This document shows positions 1 to 14,053 of a stretch of 64,000 nucleotides of DNA, piece by piece. Source of the DNA: Epiperipatus broadwayi (lineage: Eukaryota; Onychophora; Udeonychophora; Euonychophora; Peripatidae). Where the stretch lies: positions 310,001 through 374,000 of the forward strand of contig JAQFVV010000023.1 of the NCBI GenBank assembly GCA_028023455.1, given 5' to 3'. The position numbers and the translations under genes are program-made. The notes under the pieces were generated by a model. It had not been told where the DNA came from, made no database searches, and saw only the letters and a program-made list of their open reading frames with translations. How positions within the stretch are numbered: position 1 is the first letter of the stretch; each line of letters opens with the position of its first letter.

Positions 1-3000
1 ATATGACTTAAGGTTTGAATATAGGTCAAATAAATTTCATTTCAAAAGGTTTACAATTTTTCATTCAGGTAGCTGGTCATAACTCAGTTTACTATTCAAC
101 ACTGATTAAATAATGAGGACTGGCCATTCTTATTAAAGATAAAATAAAGATGAAAAAATCCTCAACTACTGGAATGGCTGATTAATATAGCCTTCTCTTC
201 ATTGTTCTTCTACAAGGAACTGTTAGATAGATCTTTACCTGCAGTGGGCTATTTATTATTTTTAAAAAGGCTGTTATATCTTTTTGGACTTTATGTGTGC
301 TCACTAAAAATATTTTTAAATAAATATTTAATAAATAGCATAAGACTGGAAAGGGGGGGGTATCAAATTCAATGTAAAAAGGAAGAGTCATGAAATATAT
401 AACGTTTACTAAGTTTGCTTACTTTATAAGTATTAGCAGATTTTTTTTAAAAAAATAAAGGACAAAGTCCATAACATTCTTACTTTTAAACCCAAAAAGA
501 ATGAGAATTATTAAAATAAGAAAATCAATATATGCTTAGTCTGATTATTAGCATTTTATTGTTCTTAACACTTGCATACATACATTGCAATATTTAGAAA
601 ATAAGGTACATGAATATATATATTTACAGCTGTCTTATATCCGCCTCATCTCATTAGATTAAAAAACACACATACTGATAACAATGAATGTTATATGGAA
701 TACTTGCACACACATATTGTACAATTATTTAAATTTTTCATTTTTGCTAAACTAATTGTTATGGAAGCATGGTTCCTGAAATCAAATGGGTACAAATAAT
801 ACAAATATACATGGGGAATATTCAAATTACACAAACAAAAATAATTATGCAAGTATTACAAGTATTACAACTATATTTTGAAAGCATAAAGTACTGATTA
901 AGAAAATGATTTCTAAATAATAATTAAAATGGTTAGAAGTAATGCATATTTATATCCAGAACTTATTAAATGTATTTACAGCATTAAGCAAAATGGTTTT
1001 AAATATTATTAATTTAACACTATATAAAATTAGATGGACAAAATATACTTCTATTAAAATAATATAATATCGTTTTATTGAGAAATAAATGGACTAAATT
1101 ATAGGATTTTTATAAAATTAAAAAAATTACTTTTCCTTTTTAAATTTAGAAAAATATTTCTAAAAAGTATAAAAATCCTATAATTCAATATTATTATTTA
1201 AATTATAATAATTATATAAAATTATTACATTAATTATTGTTTTATTTTTGAAAAAAAAAAAAAGAATGATTTAATTTTCTTCTGCTTCGTTTTTATTCCC
1301 TTAAGGGGATTTGGCGCCATATTGAACTTTTAAAAAATTGATTTGAGACCAATTTTCACAATAACTTCAGTTCTAATAATGTTAGAGCAAAAAACTTTAC
1401 ATTGATAGAAACTAGAAAAACTAAGAAAAAAATAAGGCTGAGACAAGTAGTGATTACCATTAAAAAGTAAGGAAGGAAAAAAGAAATTTCAATATCCGAA
1501 ATATTATCTTATTGTTTGTTCATAATTTCTCATCAACTAAGTTTAAAATTACATCGATAATTTCTTTGTATTCCTCACAAAATTCTCAATCAAACCACAT
1601 ATAATACTTCTTATCTGAGATAATCCATAGTTTCAGAACTTACAAAAGTAGTGGCATAAGAATTCTTCATTTTTATCTTGTACCCCAAAAGCTAAAATAT
1701 CTCAAGGGTATCTATAAGAAAAAGATTCATCCTAATAAAAGATACAAAACAAATCATTTCCAGAAGGTAAATATACATTTTTAATCAAAGCAATTGGCTT
1801 CTTTTCTATCCAAAACTAGAAATTGAAAGCAACTGTTTGTATCAATGATAAAATGAGTCTCCTCTCTTCATTTTATATTTTTTGTGCACACCAGTGATGT
1901 TTATATTCTTTATGCATACCAGTGATACTATTTTGTTATATTTATTATCCCACAGAGATATAATTTATTTGTATATAGCTCATTTGCTAGCTAAAGACTT
2001 GAAAATAATGTGATGCAAGATGTGGCAAATCTACTACCTCCACAGCACTAGTACTAAGGCATAGGCAAGAATCAGGAGTTGATTCTTTGCCTGCATACAA
2101 TTTCATGTGGTACGTAACCATTGTAGCTATAACCACACACACCCACACCACTTAAAACCACTCTTTATTGTTTTTTAACAGTTTATATTTTCGTATGGTA
2201 CTATGCCCAGTAAATTTTGTAATTGCGTCATCAACTGCAACCTTTCTGTGCATCTGATAATCAGTCTTAAACTGCTCTATAATAGCCTAATTTTATAAAT
2301 AAAATCATTACTTGTTATACAAACACAGACATGCAAGTACAAACACACTAATTCAAATATAGACACACTAATAAATTATTAAACCTTTTGAGTTTGATTA
2401 TATCTATAAAATAAGGTCGCCTCAAACTTGGATCAGAGCCAAAATTCCATTGTACATAAATCACTACTTTCATAATATTTGAATACAAGTATAATTTATA
2501 TATTACACAGGCATACTAGTACAAACATATTAATAAATTATACATTTATCAAATAATAATAAAAATTAAAATAATATTCAAATTATAAAAAAGTCTAAAG
2601 TTGAATACTTATGTATATTATATTTATTTTCAGGATGAAGATCTCAAAATTGCAAAATCATTGAAGCATGTTGAATTCATTTTATTAATCACTCTGCCAA
2701 TGAAAAATTTATATCTTTGTTTTCTCTGTGCAATCTAATAAACAGATCAGAAAAAAAAATTAAATGAACTTCTTTATAAAAAATCAGAATTTTGTCCAAT
2801 TTTAACATGCCATTTCATTTTAAAAAAGAATTTGAGCTGCAGAGAATGGTTTTCCCCACAATTTTAAAAAGAAACCAAAGAAATTTTAATTTCAAATGAA
2901 TCAGCGGCAGTGACAGTTAACTTTTACAAAGTAGTTATATGGTTCATTCAACTTTGAGCAATGTCAAAATTGAAAAGAAAAACCTTTTCCTTATAAATGA

Positions 3001-6000
3001 AGTTTTAATAATTATAAATTAATTAATCCTAGAACATCCATATTTTAAATATTTAAATCCTATTAATCAAAATCATAGGCACCATTAGTTATCTTCTGAA
3101 CAATAATTATTATACAATATTTTACCAAAGTCTTAATTTTTCTAATTTTATTTTTCAAAAATTCAAAATTAATCCCTTCTTTTAGATATCGATCAAATTT
3201 CTTCTTTTTCTTTTGTTTCTTCTATTCTGTGCAGATTGTGCCAATATATTTTATAATCTAACTCATGATTTTTTGCCATCCCATTTCATTTTCTTATATT
3301 GTTCAAGTTTCTGTTTCGTATAAAATCACACTCCAAACAAAATATTTAACAAACACCTTTTATAAATATAACTTCAATACACTCGTATTAAAAGACTGTT
3401 ATGGTATTACAATTCTCACTCTAATATCTTAGCATTATTTTCAGCATCAGATAATGAACTGTCTAAACATTCAAAATCACTGAGCTTCCCTATTAATACA
3501 TCTAAAATCATTAATCCTTACTTTTATTACTTCCATCTATAATTGTTTCTTTGAAGAGACATATTTATTTCTATTTTAAACTTTAATACAGTCAATAGGT
3601 CTGTTTTTAAAAGCTGCAAGAATTATCCAATCAAAAAACAGATGCAATAGACTTTTATCAAATAAATGATTTAGCAATTCAGCTATATAAATATGAAACA
3701 AATAGAAAATATACAAAATTCCAACTTAAAAATTCTACTTACCTCTATCTTCTACTAGAATAATATTTAATCTTATAAGTCCATTGAATTATATATGTTG
3801 TTTAAGAGTATTTTGTCCTCCCAATCTGTATCTGTCTTCTTTAATAATCAATTTATCCTTTTAAATCAATTTTAAAGACCAATAAAACGAATGTCAATTT
3901 CTCTCCATATTCTACATATTTCCCAAAAATAAAAATCATTGGCTTTTTTTATATACATCTTTACTTGTTTTATCCTTTCTAAATCTAAGCAGCTCTTCAA
4001 TCATAAACTTCAGATGCATTTGAGATTAAATTGGTCATAAGTCTACGTATTTAAAAAAAATTATAACAAAAGTTATTGATTAAAATAAATCTCAAAATCT
4101 TACTTATTAAAAATTCTGACTGCAAAATGAAAATTACAAATAATCTGCTTATTATGTATCAAAAAAGGGTAGACACTGAAACAGAATTTGTTTGAGAATC
4201 CCTCCAGATATATTGCTTCTTCTTTTATTCATTTCTTTTTATGGTTTTCATTGAAAATATTTGAAGAAAACCATTTTCAAACAACACAGTTACCATCCTT
4301 ATCTTTCATTTTTGGTTTCTGAAGTATCTATCATATCTCTGAAATTAAAATCTCTCTTCCATATTATTAACAAGAAACAAGAATCAAAACTAGAGACAGT
4401 ACCTGTTGTGCTCCTATTTTTGCAGTCATTTGAAACTTAGATTTTTTAATGATACCATTGTAAAAATCAGACTTTCTTTTGATTTTTTTAAAATTCAACT
4501 TACTATATAATTTATTAATTTCATTTTATTGTATTTTTCCTTTTTTATAGTTGATTTCTTTGTTCTTTTTTATTTATTGATTGATTCCAAGCAAACTGAA
4601 ATATTTTATTCATATAAATATGTTCGAATTTTGACATAAAATATAGATGAAGTTTTATATAAAGAAATTCATTAGCTACTTTAGCAACTACTAAAATTAT
4701 ATGTAAAAAAAAAATGTTTAGAATATGTATCAACTTACTGTATCAATCACAAGCGACATTAAATTGTATCAACAACTTTTATTTTTAAAAATGAAAGTTT
4801 TTGATAAATAATCTAAAAGTAATTGGCTGAATCTTTTAACCAAAATTCTTTTTAATTAATCTATGTTTTAGAGATAATTCGAAATATTTTTTTGTTAATT
4901 TTGATATTATCAATCTATTTATTTACTTAGCTGTAATTTCTGGAAAAAAAAAAAAACAGTTTTTTAACCAATACATATATAAAGAGATAAGTGAAGAAAA
5001 AAGTTTATTTAATTAAAAAATTTTTTTTTAAAAATCAGTATGAAATAAAAAATAAACTACAAACATTTTTAATTACAAAACAAAAAAATAAAAAGATAAA
5101 ATTGAGTTTAATTATATATGCAAATATTTTTCCTAGTAATTATTATATCAATGTCTAATTAATTCTAAAAAAAAATAGTAATTGCCCAAGTAATTTTAAT
5201 AATTTAAATTATCTTCTAATTAAGCTTTAATAGATACACCTCAAAGATAACATAATGATTATTTCTTGAATATTAATTGTTTAAAGAACGATCGCGCACG
5301 TGTATTCGTTTTAATAATTAAGACAGCAACAATTCTTTGTCAATTAAAAGAAAGTTTGACTAGATGTATATTTATGTGTGCAGTATTAATTACATCAATT
5401 CGTCTTCCAACAATCAACTTCTAACATGCCCTCGATGACAATTACGGCTTTTTTAAAAAAATAGACAACTGTTACCAATCTTCCCATATCACGTTAGAAA
5501 TTGTTATATCTCTTTAATCCCAGATATAGACTTTAATTTTTTAATAAAAATCAAATACATCTTTTTTTTGTAATGTATATATATGACCCCATTCTTCTTC
5601 ATTCAATGTTTTAGTTTGTTTTATTCACGACAGACATGTTGATGTATTTTTAAACTATAATCATCATATCGCCTTATATTTTCAAACATATGATTACACA
5701 CACTGGAGGAGAGGGTAATGTAAACATTCACTAAAATACATTTCGGTTAAAGTCAGCAAAAATCATCATTCTCCTAAATATACTTATCAGTGTTCCACAC
5801 TTGAGGATATATTATATCAATTCATCTTTCAGGCATTGCATTTCTAGAAAGCATTCATTTCATTTTTAAAAAAAACACTCAAATAATTATCAAATATCCT
5901 TTATTGGTCCAGAAACTGTTACATCACTTTTATTTCATATATAGATTTTAATTTTTATTAAAGATCAAATATATGTTTCTTATTATTTATATGTGCATTA

Positions 6001-6480
6001 TCATGATTTTCTTATTCAACATTTCAATTTACTTTCCTCATGCATAAGATCTCATATTCAAAATGTACCTTAATTTTTCCGGGTCAATGCAAACTAATGT
6101 CAGTAGTATAAAAATAAAGTTGCTGTCTAAAAAATGTACAAAATCTTGTTCATGAGTGAAGAAAATTGAAACATTATATAAAAAGATGGCATCTTAGAAA
6201 ATTTTCTCAAGTCTGAAACCTACAATCAGTTTTTTTCTTTTTAAATTTGATAGCTGTTAATTGCAATAAATATTTCAATATACACAAAGTTTTCTTTCAA
6301 TCTCATTTTTATTATCAAATTGTAATAATATACAACTCTTTTTACTCATTATCATTATCAAGAGTTATTTTATTTATAAAATACCAACACCATTTCACAT
6401 CGACTACTTTTTATAGAACAGTTTAGATCATTTTAAAAAATTAAAAAAACAAAAAATTCTTTCTTTTTAAATCTTTATTA
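1..6480. other. AT-rich non-coding DNA, no gene seen
   Basis: There is no ORF with recognisable protein character on either strand, no RNA gene and no transposon signature. The stretch contains poly-A/poly-T runs (for example near 1247-1263 and 4945), a G run at 351-360 and a slightly GC-richer patch near 5285-5310. The + strand has visibly more C than G through much of the interval. It could be an intron of a minus-strand gene or intergenic DNA, and the sequence does not decide. Confidence 0.5.
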
Positions 6481-6496
6481 TTATTATTTTTTCATG

Positions 6497-6560
6497 TGTC
6501 AAAGTATCGGCGGGGAAGCGAACCCGCGACAACTGCTTGTAAGGCAGCTGTGCTGATTTT
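6497..6560 (-). mobile_element. 5'-truncated tRNA-derived SINE
   Basis: Read on the minus strand, this is the 3' part of a tRNA-like sequence. It has an anticodon-type hairpin (stem CTGC/GCAG, 7-nt loop CTTACAA), then a T-arm with a GGGTTCGCTTCCC-type box B, then a short unique tail (near TTTGACAC) and an A-rich stretch toward 6470. The same tRNA plus GACAC tail plus A-run layout recurs in the full-length copy at 28883-28982, which shows that this is a retroposon family and not a functional tRNA gene. The box A half and the 5' acceptor strand are missing, so this copy is probably inactive. Confidence 0.7.
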
Positions 6561-7054
6561 TCATTATTTTATTAACCATTTTTTTTATTGCAGTTTTCCT
6601 CCAACGTTTTAGTCCACATTATATTGTCATTGTCAAAAATTAACTATAAGTGTATGTGTGTGTTTATAAAAAATTTCCAAAACATAAGAAAAATATTTTA
6701 TTATATATATTACAATTTTTTTTAAATTTACATTTTTGTATAAAATACCTGTCAATTATTATAATTAAACTTCTATAAATATACCAGATTCCTAACATTT
6801 TCTAATCAAAACTTTTTTTTTTCATTTTTATGTATAAACTTTCTTTAATTACTATTGCTTTGTAAGATCTCATATTTTCCAACATTTTTATTTCAAAATT
6901 CAAACACCTAAATTCTTTTATATGTAGGTATATATTAGAATTTTTATCTATTAAATGCTTTTTTAAATTTAGTTTTCAATTTATTTTTTGTTGTTCCTAT
7001 ATATAAAAGCTTTTAAATTATCTTTCTTATAATCTAAGCAATATATATATACAC

Positions 7055-7380
7055 TTGAACTCAGACTTTCAACCTCTCCACAACTATCCACACCATCTTA
7101 TACAACTGATATGCATGAGCACATAATGTGAAAAGGATAAATGATCTCCAATATATGTATTTCATCCTGAACCAGCACTCATCAGTTGGTCCAGATCACC
7201 ATTTCCCATGTAAATATACAATCAGTACTCAGATTTATATTAAGATAGCAAATCCTTAAACTTTAATGGACAAGCTTCAATCTCTCTACTCTCCAACTCT
7301 TTAGCAATCCATTTCATTGAAAATCTGAGGATGGAATGCTCAATGCCCTTGTTGATGCTAATATTATTATCATACCCTTG
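7055..7380 (+). repeat. Dispersed repeat family A, copy 1
   Basis: This roughly 325-bp segment recurs, diverged, at 24760, 25122 and (inverted) 25506-25785, and its first half recurs as a hairpin at 59522. Shared landmarks are a block reading GATAAATGATCTCCAATA, a TCAGTTGGTCCAGATCA block, and a final block around GGAATGCTCAATGCCCTTG. No coding potential is seen. It behaves like a non-autonomous element (MITE or SINE type) of unknown class. No target-site duplication was identified. Confidence 0.65.
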
Positions 7381-7389
7381 TTCATTTTA

Positions 7390-9190
7390 AGTCACTCTGA
7401 CCCCTCACATATAGGACCATGAAAATATTAAATACACACATATAAAAAATAAAACACATGTAAATGTATTAAACAGGGTAATTATCTTTTTAGAAAATAT
7501 TAATAACTAAGCTCTTTCATTATATTATACCAGAATTATGATAAACAACTATTTTTTTAAAAAAAAAAAAAAAACATTATTTAATGGCCAAAATTCAAGA
7601 TCAGGAACAGTTGTATACTATTAAATCTTTAATTTATAACATTATTAGAATTATCAATGCACCTCTTAACTTTTCCTTTAGTTCGATTCACAATATGCAA
7701 TGTTGACTTTCTTTGGACAACAATCAGGTGTCCAGAATTTTTCTTATGATTAAAATTAATATTGTATGTAGTAAATTAAATGGGGGGGGGGGAGGTAAGG
7801 AGGCTTTCTACATTGCTAATTCTAATAATGCACAACTGAGCATGTTGACAAATTTTGATTGTTAAATAACTTTTTTTAAAAAAAAAAAAAAAAAATTGTT
7901 TGCCATGATTTTGTTATAGTGCACTGATATATGTGTTTTATTATTCACAATATATACAAGAGTTTAATCCAAGTAATGCATGGTTTGAATGCAATTTGAA
8001 AGTTATAATTACAATTTGAAACTTATAACTGACTATTCATTTGTTTGCTTTCAGAATAGGTTATATTTACTTGTTTAATGAAGCTCATTTAAACTTCTTT
8101 GTATTAATAATTTCATTCTCTGTAGTCAAGTTACAATCTTTAGTGTCTATATAAACATATTAGAATGTAGATAAAGATGGATTTCCATTTTTATTGATTA
8201 AAGAAAGTTGCCTTAACCACAGAATGAGATTATTGATTGTTAATGACATTAGTACTGATTAAGTGTTGACTGCTTTCATGTGTATATATGGAACATTAAT
8301 TGTGGTGAAATTATTTGTAAATAAATGATAAGCATATATTAGCAATCCCTTTTAAAGAAGATTTTAACCTCCAATAACATTAACCACTATCTAACATACA
8401 ATAAACAGACCAATCTCTTGTACAACTTATACTTTGACTACAACCTAATCTCTTCAGGTATACCAGAATCTGCTAACATGTCAGTATAGCAACAAAAGCT
8501 TCTTATAGATATAGATTTATTAGGCATGTTTTATTTTTAAAATATACATTATTATACACTTTACTGCACTTTTCCAATTTATATTTATTTTGCTATACTA
8601 AGCAATTATAATGAAATACAACCCTAATCTCATTATCAGCACAATAATTGACAATTATTATAAATACTCGATTAAGTATATAAAAATCCACATTCATTTG
8701 TAAAAAAAAAAAATCCCCATAACATTCTATTATGCTTCTCCATTTATAAATAATTATAAACAAATTTTTATTCTTACAATTATAATTAATGTTTGCTTCA
8801 TCAATCATTTTCAGAACTATTACTTATTGTTTAATGAGGTACTTACAAAAATTATAATTGTTAAATTTATAGTAAAATTGCTTGCCTCTGTAATGTCTTT
8901 ATTATTTAAACAATAGTTAGTTATGAAAATTACCAATGAGGTTTGGCTGAAATGATAATTTTAATCACACACCCCCCCCTTCCAGTAAAAAGAAAAAAAA
9001 ATAGGAAATTTTCTTTATAATCTATAACTATATATGATTGTCTGAAGATTTGTGATGGTGATATTTTTGTTGCATTTAAATGTTGGACTATTTCCGTCAT
9101 CAAATTAAAACATTAAATGGTTTTAGAAAAATTGAAAATTTATTTACATCTTATTTATTTACTTATCCTTCTGACTCGTTTTTAGAGACG
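7390..9190. other. AT-rich non-coding DNA with homopolymer runs
   Basis: No gene or mobile element is recognised. Homopolymer tracts are present: A runs at about 7559-7574 and 7878-7895, a G run at 7783-7792 and a C run at 8972-8979. The open frames here are short and of low complexity. Confidence 0.5.
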
Positions 9191-9198
9191 GTCAGATC

Positions 9199-9890
9199 AC
9201 AGCAATAACAATAAATACTTCAATAAATTGCCAATTATTTAAATATATTTTTCGACGTTATACTTTTCAATTCTTTCTTTTAGCTTAAAATCATGTAACT
9301 TTACTCAATTTTTAATTGACTTCAGTTTACATATAACTAATTAACTATCAGAACGATAAATCAGAAACGTATGGAAATTTCAAGAGATCGTCCCAAAATA
9401 TAGATTTAATTAGCATTTTGCAAATTCGAATACTAGTTTCATAGAAATTAGACCCCATATAAGATATCCTGATTATAAATAATGAAAGTAAAAAAGCAAC
9501 TCAAATGATTATACTGATCAAGTAAATTGACTAGCACTGAATAAGTCTAAAGTGAAACAGTGGCAAGTGAAAAGCATGTGCATCCTTGAGTTTAAAAACG
9601 GTTATTATCTGTAAAACGTATTTAACTGAAACTTAGCCAAACCCCAAAAGACTAGTTGGGAATGGAGATGATCAATATATAGCATATGAATTGTGAGAGC
9701 TGATATAAATACAAATATTATGAACTTTAATAGTTTTATTGGCTATGATCATTTGTGTTTAAAAAGACAATTAATTGATTTGAAAACAATAATATAACTG
9801 GATTACTCATGGTGTGAAAGAAGACTATTTTCGCCTGAGCTCAAGGAATAGCTATGAATATTAATACACAATTATCATTTTATGCTGTTT
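9199..9890. repeat. Old diverged duplication, unit 1
   Basis: Two blocks of this unit recur in the same order downstream. The block at about 9199-9360 (from AATAAATACTTCAAT to AACTATCAGAACGATAAAT) resembles 9900-10055. The block at about 9385-9880 (landmarks CCAAAATATAGATTTAAT, TTGACTAGCA and GATCATTTGTG) resembles 11025-11590. Divergence is high, so the event is old. No ORF with protein character is seen in either unit. Confidence 0.6.
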
Positions 9891-9896
9891 TTACTA

Positions 9897-11600
9897 GGAG
9901 TAATAATAAATACTTCAATTAATTCCCAGTAGTTTAATTATATTTTTCAACATTATACATTTCAATTGTTTCTTTTAGTTTGAAATCATTCAATGTAAAT
10001 GAATTTTTAACGGCTTGATTTTACAGGTAATTAACTATCAGAATGATAAATTTATAATTTATACAGAAAAATAATGAGAATTTTAATTATTTCAGTGTGT
10101 AGAGTATCACATTTGGTAGTTTCACAATTTTTAATACAGTAGTAGTAATTTTATAAGTGATATTTAAATTATATATAATAAAATAAGTCTAATTACAAAT
10201 AGCTATTGATTTCTGAAATATATTCTTGTAGTAAAGATGTAATAATTATCTGAAATGTGTTATAAATATGCACTAGTGCCTATTACTCAAAAATGCTTTC
10301 CAACCCAATTACCCAAGAGCTTTTTTTTACAAGATATTGCACACTGGAAGCAATTACAATGCACTTAGAACTTTTTATCAATATCATTTACAACAGAGAG
10401 CAGATATTTTATGTAATATTCCTTGACTCACAAAGCATTACATTACTTAAACAATCAAGTTATTAAGGTTGAAATAATGTATTTATAAGTGGTGGTTTTA
10501 TACATAGTATTGAAGTAAATTTTTACTACCTGAACAATCAAAATTACTTTAAATTATAAATAAAGTTATTTCCAGACCTTAATAATATGGCAATTTTATT
10601 GTTTTCATCAATCATTGTGACTTTTTAAGCTTTGTATCAGCACTCCTTAGTGCTATATTGTGAACATTATTTAAATATTGAAATAGAAAATTCAAACATT
10701 GGATAACATTGCAAAATTATGAAAAAGTGGACAAACGGACCAGGAAATTAAGCAACAAACATGAGAATATATCTAAATATCAAATTAAAAATTGCATGAA
10801 AATATTTTTTAACATAAATATATTTCACTTTACATCGTGAGAATAAAGCAGCATTATCAAATCAATAACTATGTCATTTGCCTTTGGTACAAATTACTGT
10901 GTAGTTAAAATCCCTGTACATATAAATCAGTGGAAGGAAAAAAAAAATATTTATTTTTCATGGATTTCATTTTAATAACATACCTTTTTTGGAGAAAATT
11001 ACCATATAAATATTTTTAGAAAGATCATTCCAAAATATAGATTTAATAAGAATACAATTTGTATGCAAATTAAAAAGCTAGTTGGATACAAATTAGATTA
11101 TATATAAGATGTCCCCATGGTAAATAAAGAACGTAGAAAAAGCAACTAAAATGGTTAGAGGTGATTATAGTTAGTGTGAATCTGAAATGATAACAGTTCA
11201 GCAGTAAAAAAATGGTCAAAGATAGATTAATAAATTGACTAGCAGTGATTAATTCTAACGTAGAACACTGCCAAGTGAGAAACAAATATGTGTGTTGTGT
11301 ATAAATAAGGTGATTATTACCAGTGAAGGTAATTAGCTGAAGCTTAATTAACCAAACCTCAGAAAACAACTTGACAAAGGAGATGGGCAACATATATCGT
11401 ATAAATTGTAAGTGACGATATAAACACTAATACGAACTTTAATAATTTATTGTATATGGAAATAAGATATGATCATTTGTGCTACAAAAAACAATTAATT
11501 TAAAAGCCCAGAAATAAATTTGGATTCCTTCTTGTGTGAAAGATTACTTTCACCCAAAATGAATAAATATCACATGAATTTTAATGAACTATTAATAATT
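9897..11600. repeat. Old diverged duplication, unit 2, interrupted
   Basis: This is the second, longer copy of the 9199-9890 unit. Its left homology block (about 9900-10055) and right block (about 11025-11590) are separated by about 970 bp with no counterpart in unit 1. Either an insertion split this copy or unit 1 lost the segment. The interposed DNA has no recognisable transposon ends. Confidence 0.55.
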
Positions 11601-14053
11601 TGTTTTTGTTTTTTTTAACTACATAACCACTGTTATTAAATACTGTACAACATTTCAAGCAGATATTATTCTTCCCTCCTTTTCAGGTGTTTCTGGTCTG
11701 ATTATTAACTGCTAATAGGGGAATCAAAATTTGGGTGTTTAAATTCTTGAATATTGATTTTTAAAATGGTATTTGAACTAATTAGATTATTTTGCCAGAG
11801 CCTTTGACAAAATTAATATCTTAGTTGGTTTGAGTGTCACAAATTCAGTTTTCTTATACCTTGAGCTTCACCTGTTTAATTCCCATTCTAGCTTTTAATG
11901 ACCAGAACAGCAACAGCTAAAGAACAGAGAAGAACCATACCATTGGAACTTATGGTTCCATCTAAAATATCTCTTACCATTAATAACTAAAAATATATTT
12001 AAAAAGGTATAATGTTTGAATGTACTAAAACACATAAAAATTCAATTAGATTATAGTAATAGTTCAAAAATATAACTATTACATATAGATGCATATATCC
12101 ACAAGCAGCATTAATATCATATGGATGAAAAACTTTATTAGAAATATAAGCATTAAATGAATGACAGGTTTCAATTGAAGTCATCTCTGATACTACAATA
12201 TAGAACACTTTTTAAAATTTAATCCCTTTCGTTTCTTCTACAAATATTCATACATAGGATAGCAACATCCTTAAAATTATCAAATAATATATATATATTT
12301 GTACTTTTCTTATCAATATAGTTAGGTAATTTTTTTACCCAATCAAATTTCTTTTCTAAGCCCTGAACTTTACCACTAATTTATTTCAGTACATTTACAT
12401 TTCTAATCTTCTGATTTTCTCCTTTCTATTATAAACTTATATAAACTTTTTCTTTTCTTTTTTTAACTGTCTATATTTCTGCTACATGTATATATCTTTA
12501 TATTAAACTATTTATTACTTAACAAATCAAATTAAATTTTATTACTTTAATTGCCTGCATGCTATTTGACTTTTTTCATATTAAGATCAGTTATCAATTC
12601 CTCTATTTTATTCTACATTCATGTTGAAGTACCAAACAAATTATAAAACTAATTTTTGGAAATGAGTCTTTATTTTTATTGTTTTTACATATCTAGCAAC
12701 AATCTTTATTTTTACAATATCCAAATGTATGACTAAAAGTTTCAAAAAAATCTTAAGGTTTAAAACTCAAGTCAAATACCTATATGTCTGACAATCTCAC
12801 CAATTACATACTGACTGCAGAATTATTTGACCCTTTGGTGAAAAAGTAACATACACCAAACAAAATGGAACATGACTTTCTTAACTCACACCTTACAACT
12901 CCATTAATAACATTAATCCATTCTTTCATACTACTTCAAAGTCTCCTTTCATACCTAAGAGTAATTAATGAAATCTGAAGATATACCAAACTTTCGAAAA
13001 TAAAAGTTTTAAAATGTTTTAAAACACAACCCATTGAAAAGAATATATAGATTGAAAAATTCTATTTAATTATATTATACTTCAACAAATGAATGAAGAT
13101 ATAAAAAAAAAAAAAGAGAGAAAAATGGACCACAAAATGTATCTCTGCTGAACTAATATCATGCTCTCACATGCCTTCATCATCTTTTATTATTTATCCA
13201 TCATATTATTTCACAATAACTTCATTTATAATGAATAATGTAACAATCTCTAGTCTAATAAATAGCAAGACAGTAATAATCAATAAGACTGTGCAGGAAT
13301 TATATGCTTGTAAAACTATAGCAAAGAATATAAATTGCAAATGTAGATTTGAAATATGTGCCTCTCAGATGCAGATTTATCCCAAAATTCTAAACACTGA
13401 ATATAATAAACAACTGCAAATATAATCTTGTCGTGTTTTGCTGAATAAGATTACATACCTGTAAATTTATGTACTGTATTTTGTTTTAAGAACTACTAAA
13501 TTTCTACAATAAGTTCTTATTTATTTTTATTTATATATACATTTTTAAAAGAATATGAATTCTTATCAAGAGTTTCAGAAATTTTTTGTAACTATTATTA
13601 ACATTCCTTTAAGCTAAAATCCATTTACAGGAATAAGAAGTAAATAAATAAAGTGGCAGAAATATTACCCAATAATATAAATCAAAATAAATATAGTATA
13701 ACTGAATGAAACATAAACAACAAAAATATTCTATTTCATTAAATCAAACAAAAAAGAATTTCAGGTGATAATGGGTTTTTTAAAAAACAAAAGAAAGAGC
13801 ATTATGTAAAATGATATCAAGTAAATATTAGTGATTATATTGAATTAACATCATAATTTTATTTTCACTATACAACTGATTTATCACAAAATTAAAAAAA
13901 CTTAAAGATTTCACCATGGTCTGAAAAAACAATTATTTTCTCGACACTGCATCCTAGATTACATGCCTTTAACCCTTTGGTTGATACAATTGAAGTATTT
14001 CAAAGTAACAACATTTTCTCCCTCCTATTTTGTCTGAATTACTTCCCATATAT
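11601..14053. other. AT-rich non-coding DNA, nothing recognised
   Basis: No exon-like patch, RNA gene or element end is seen. The + strand is C-rich relative to G from about 12300 to 13000. The open stretch at 13171-13425 (+) has no family resemblance and low-complexity composition, and I do not regard it as a gene. Confidence 0.5.

Noticed and set aside
6497-6560. Functional tRNA gene on the minus strand
   Set aside because: The 5' half is missing, and the A-rich tail layout shared with 28883-28982 shows it is a SINE fragment.
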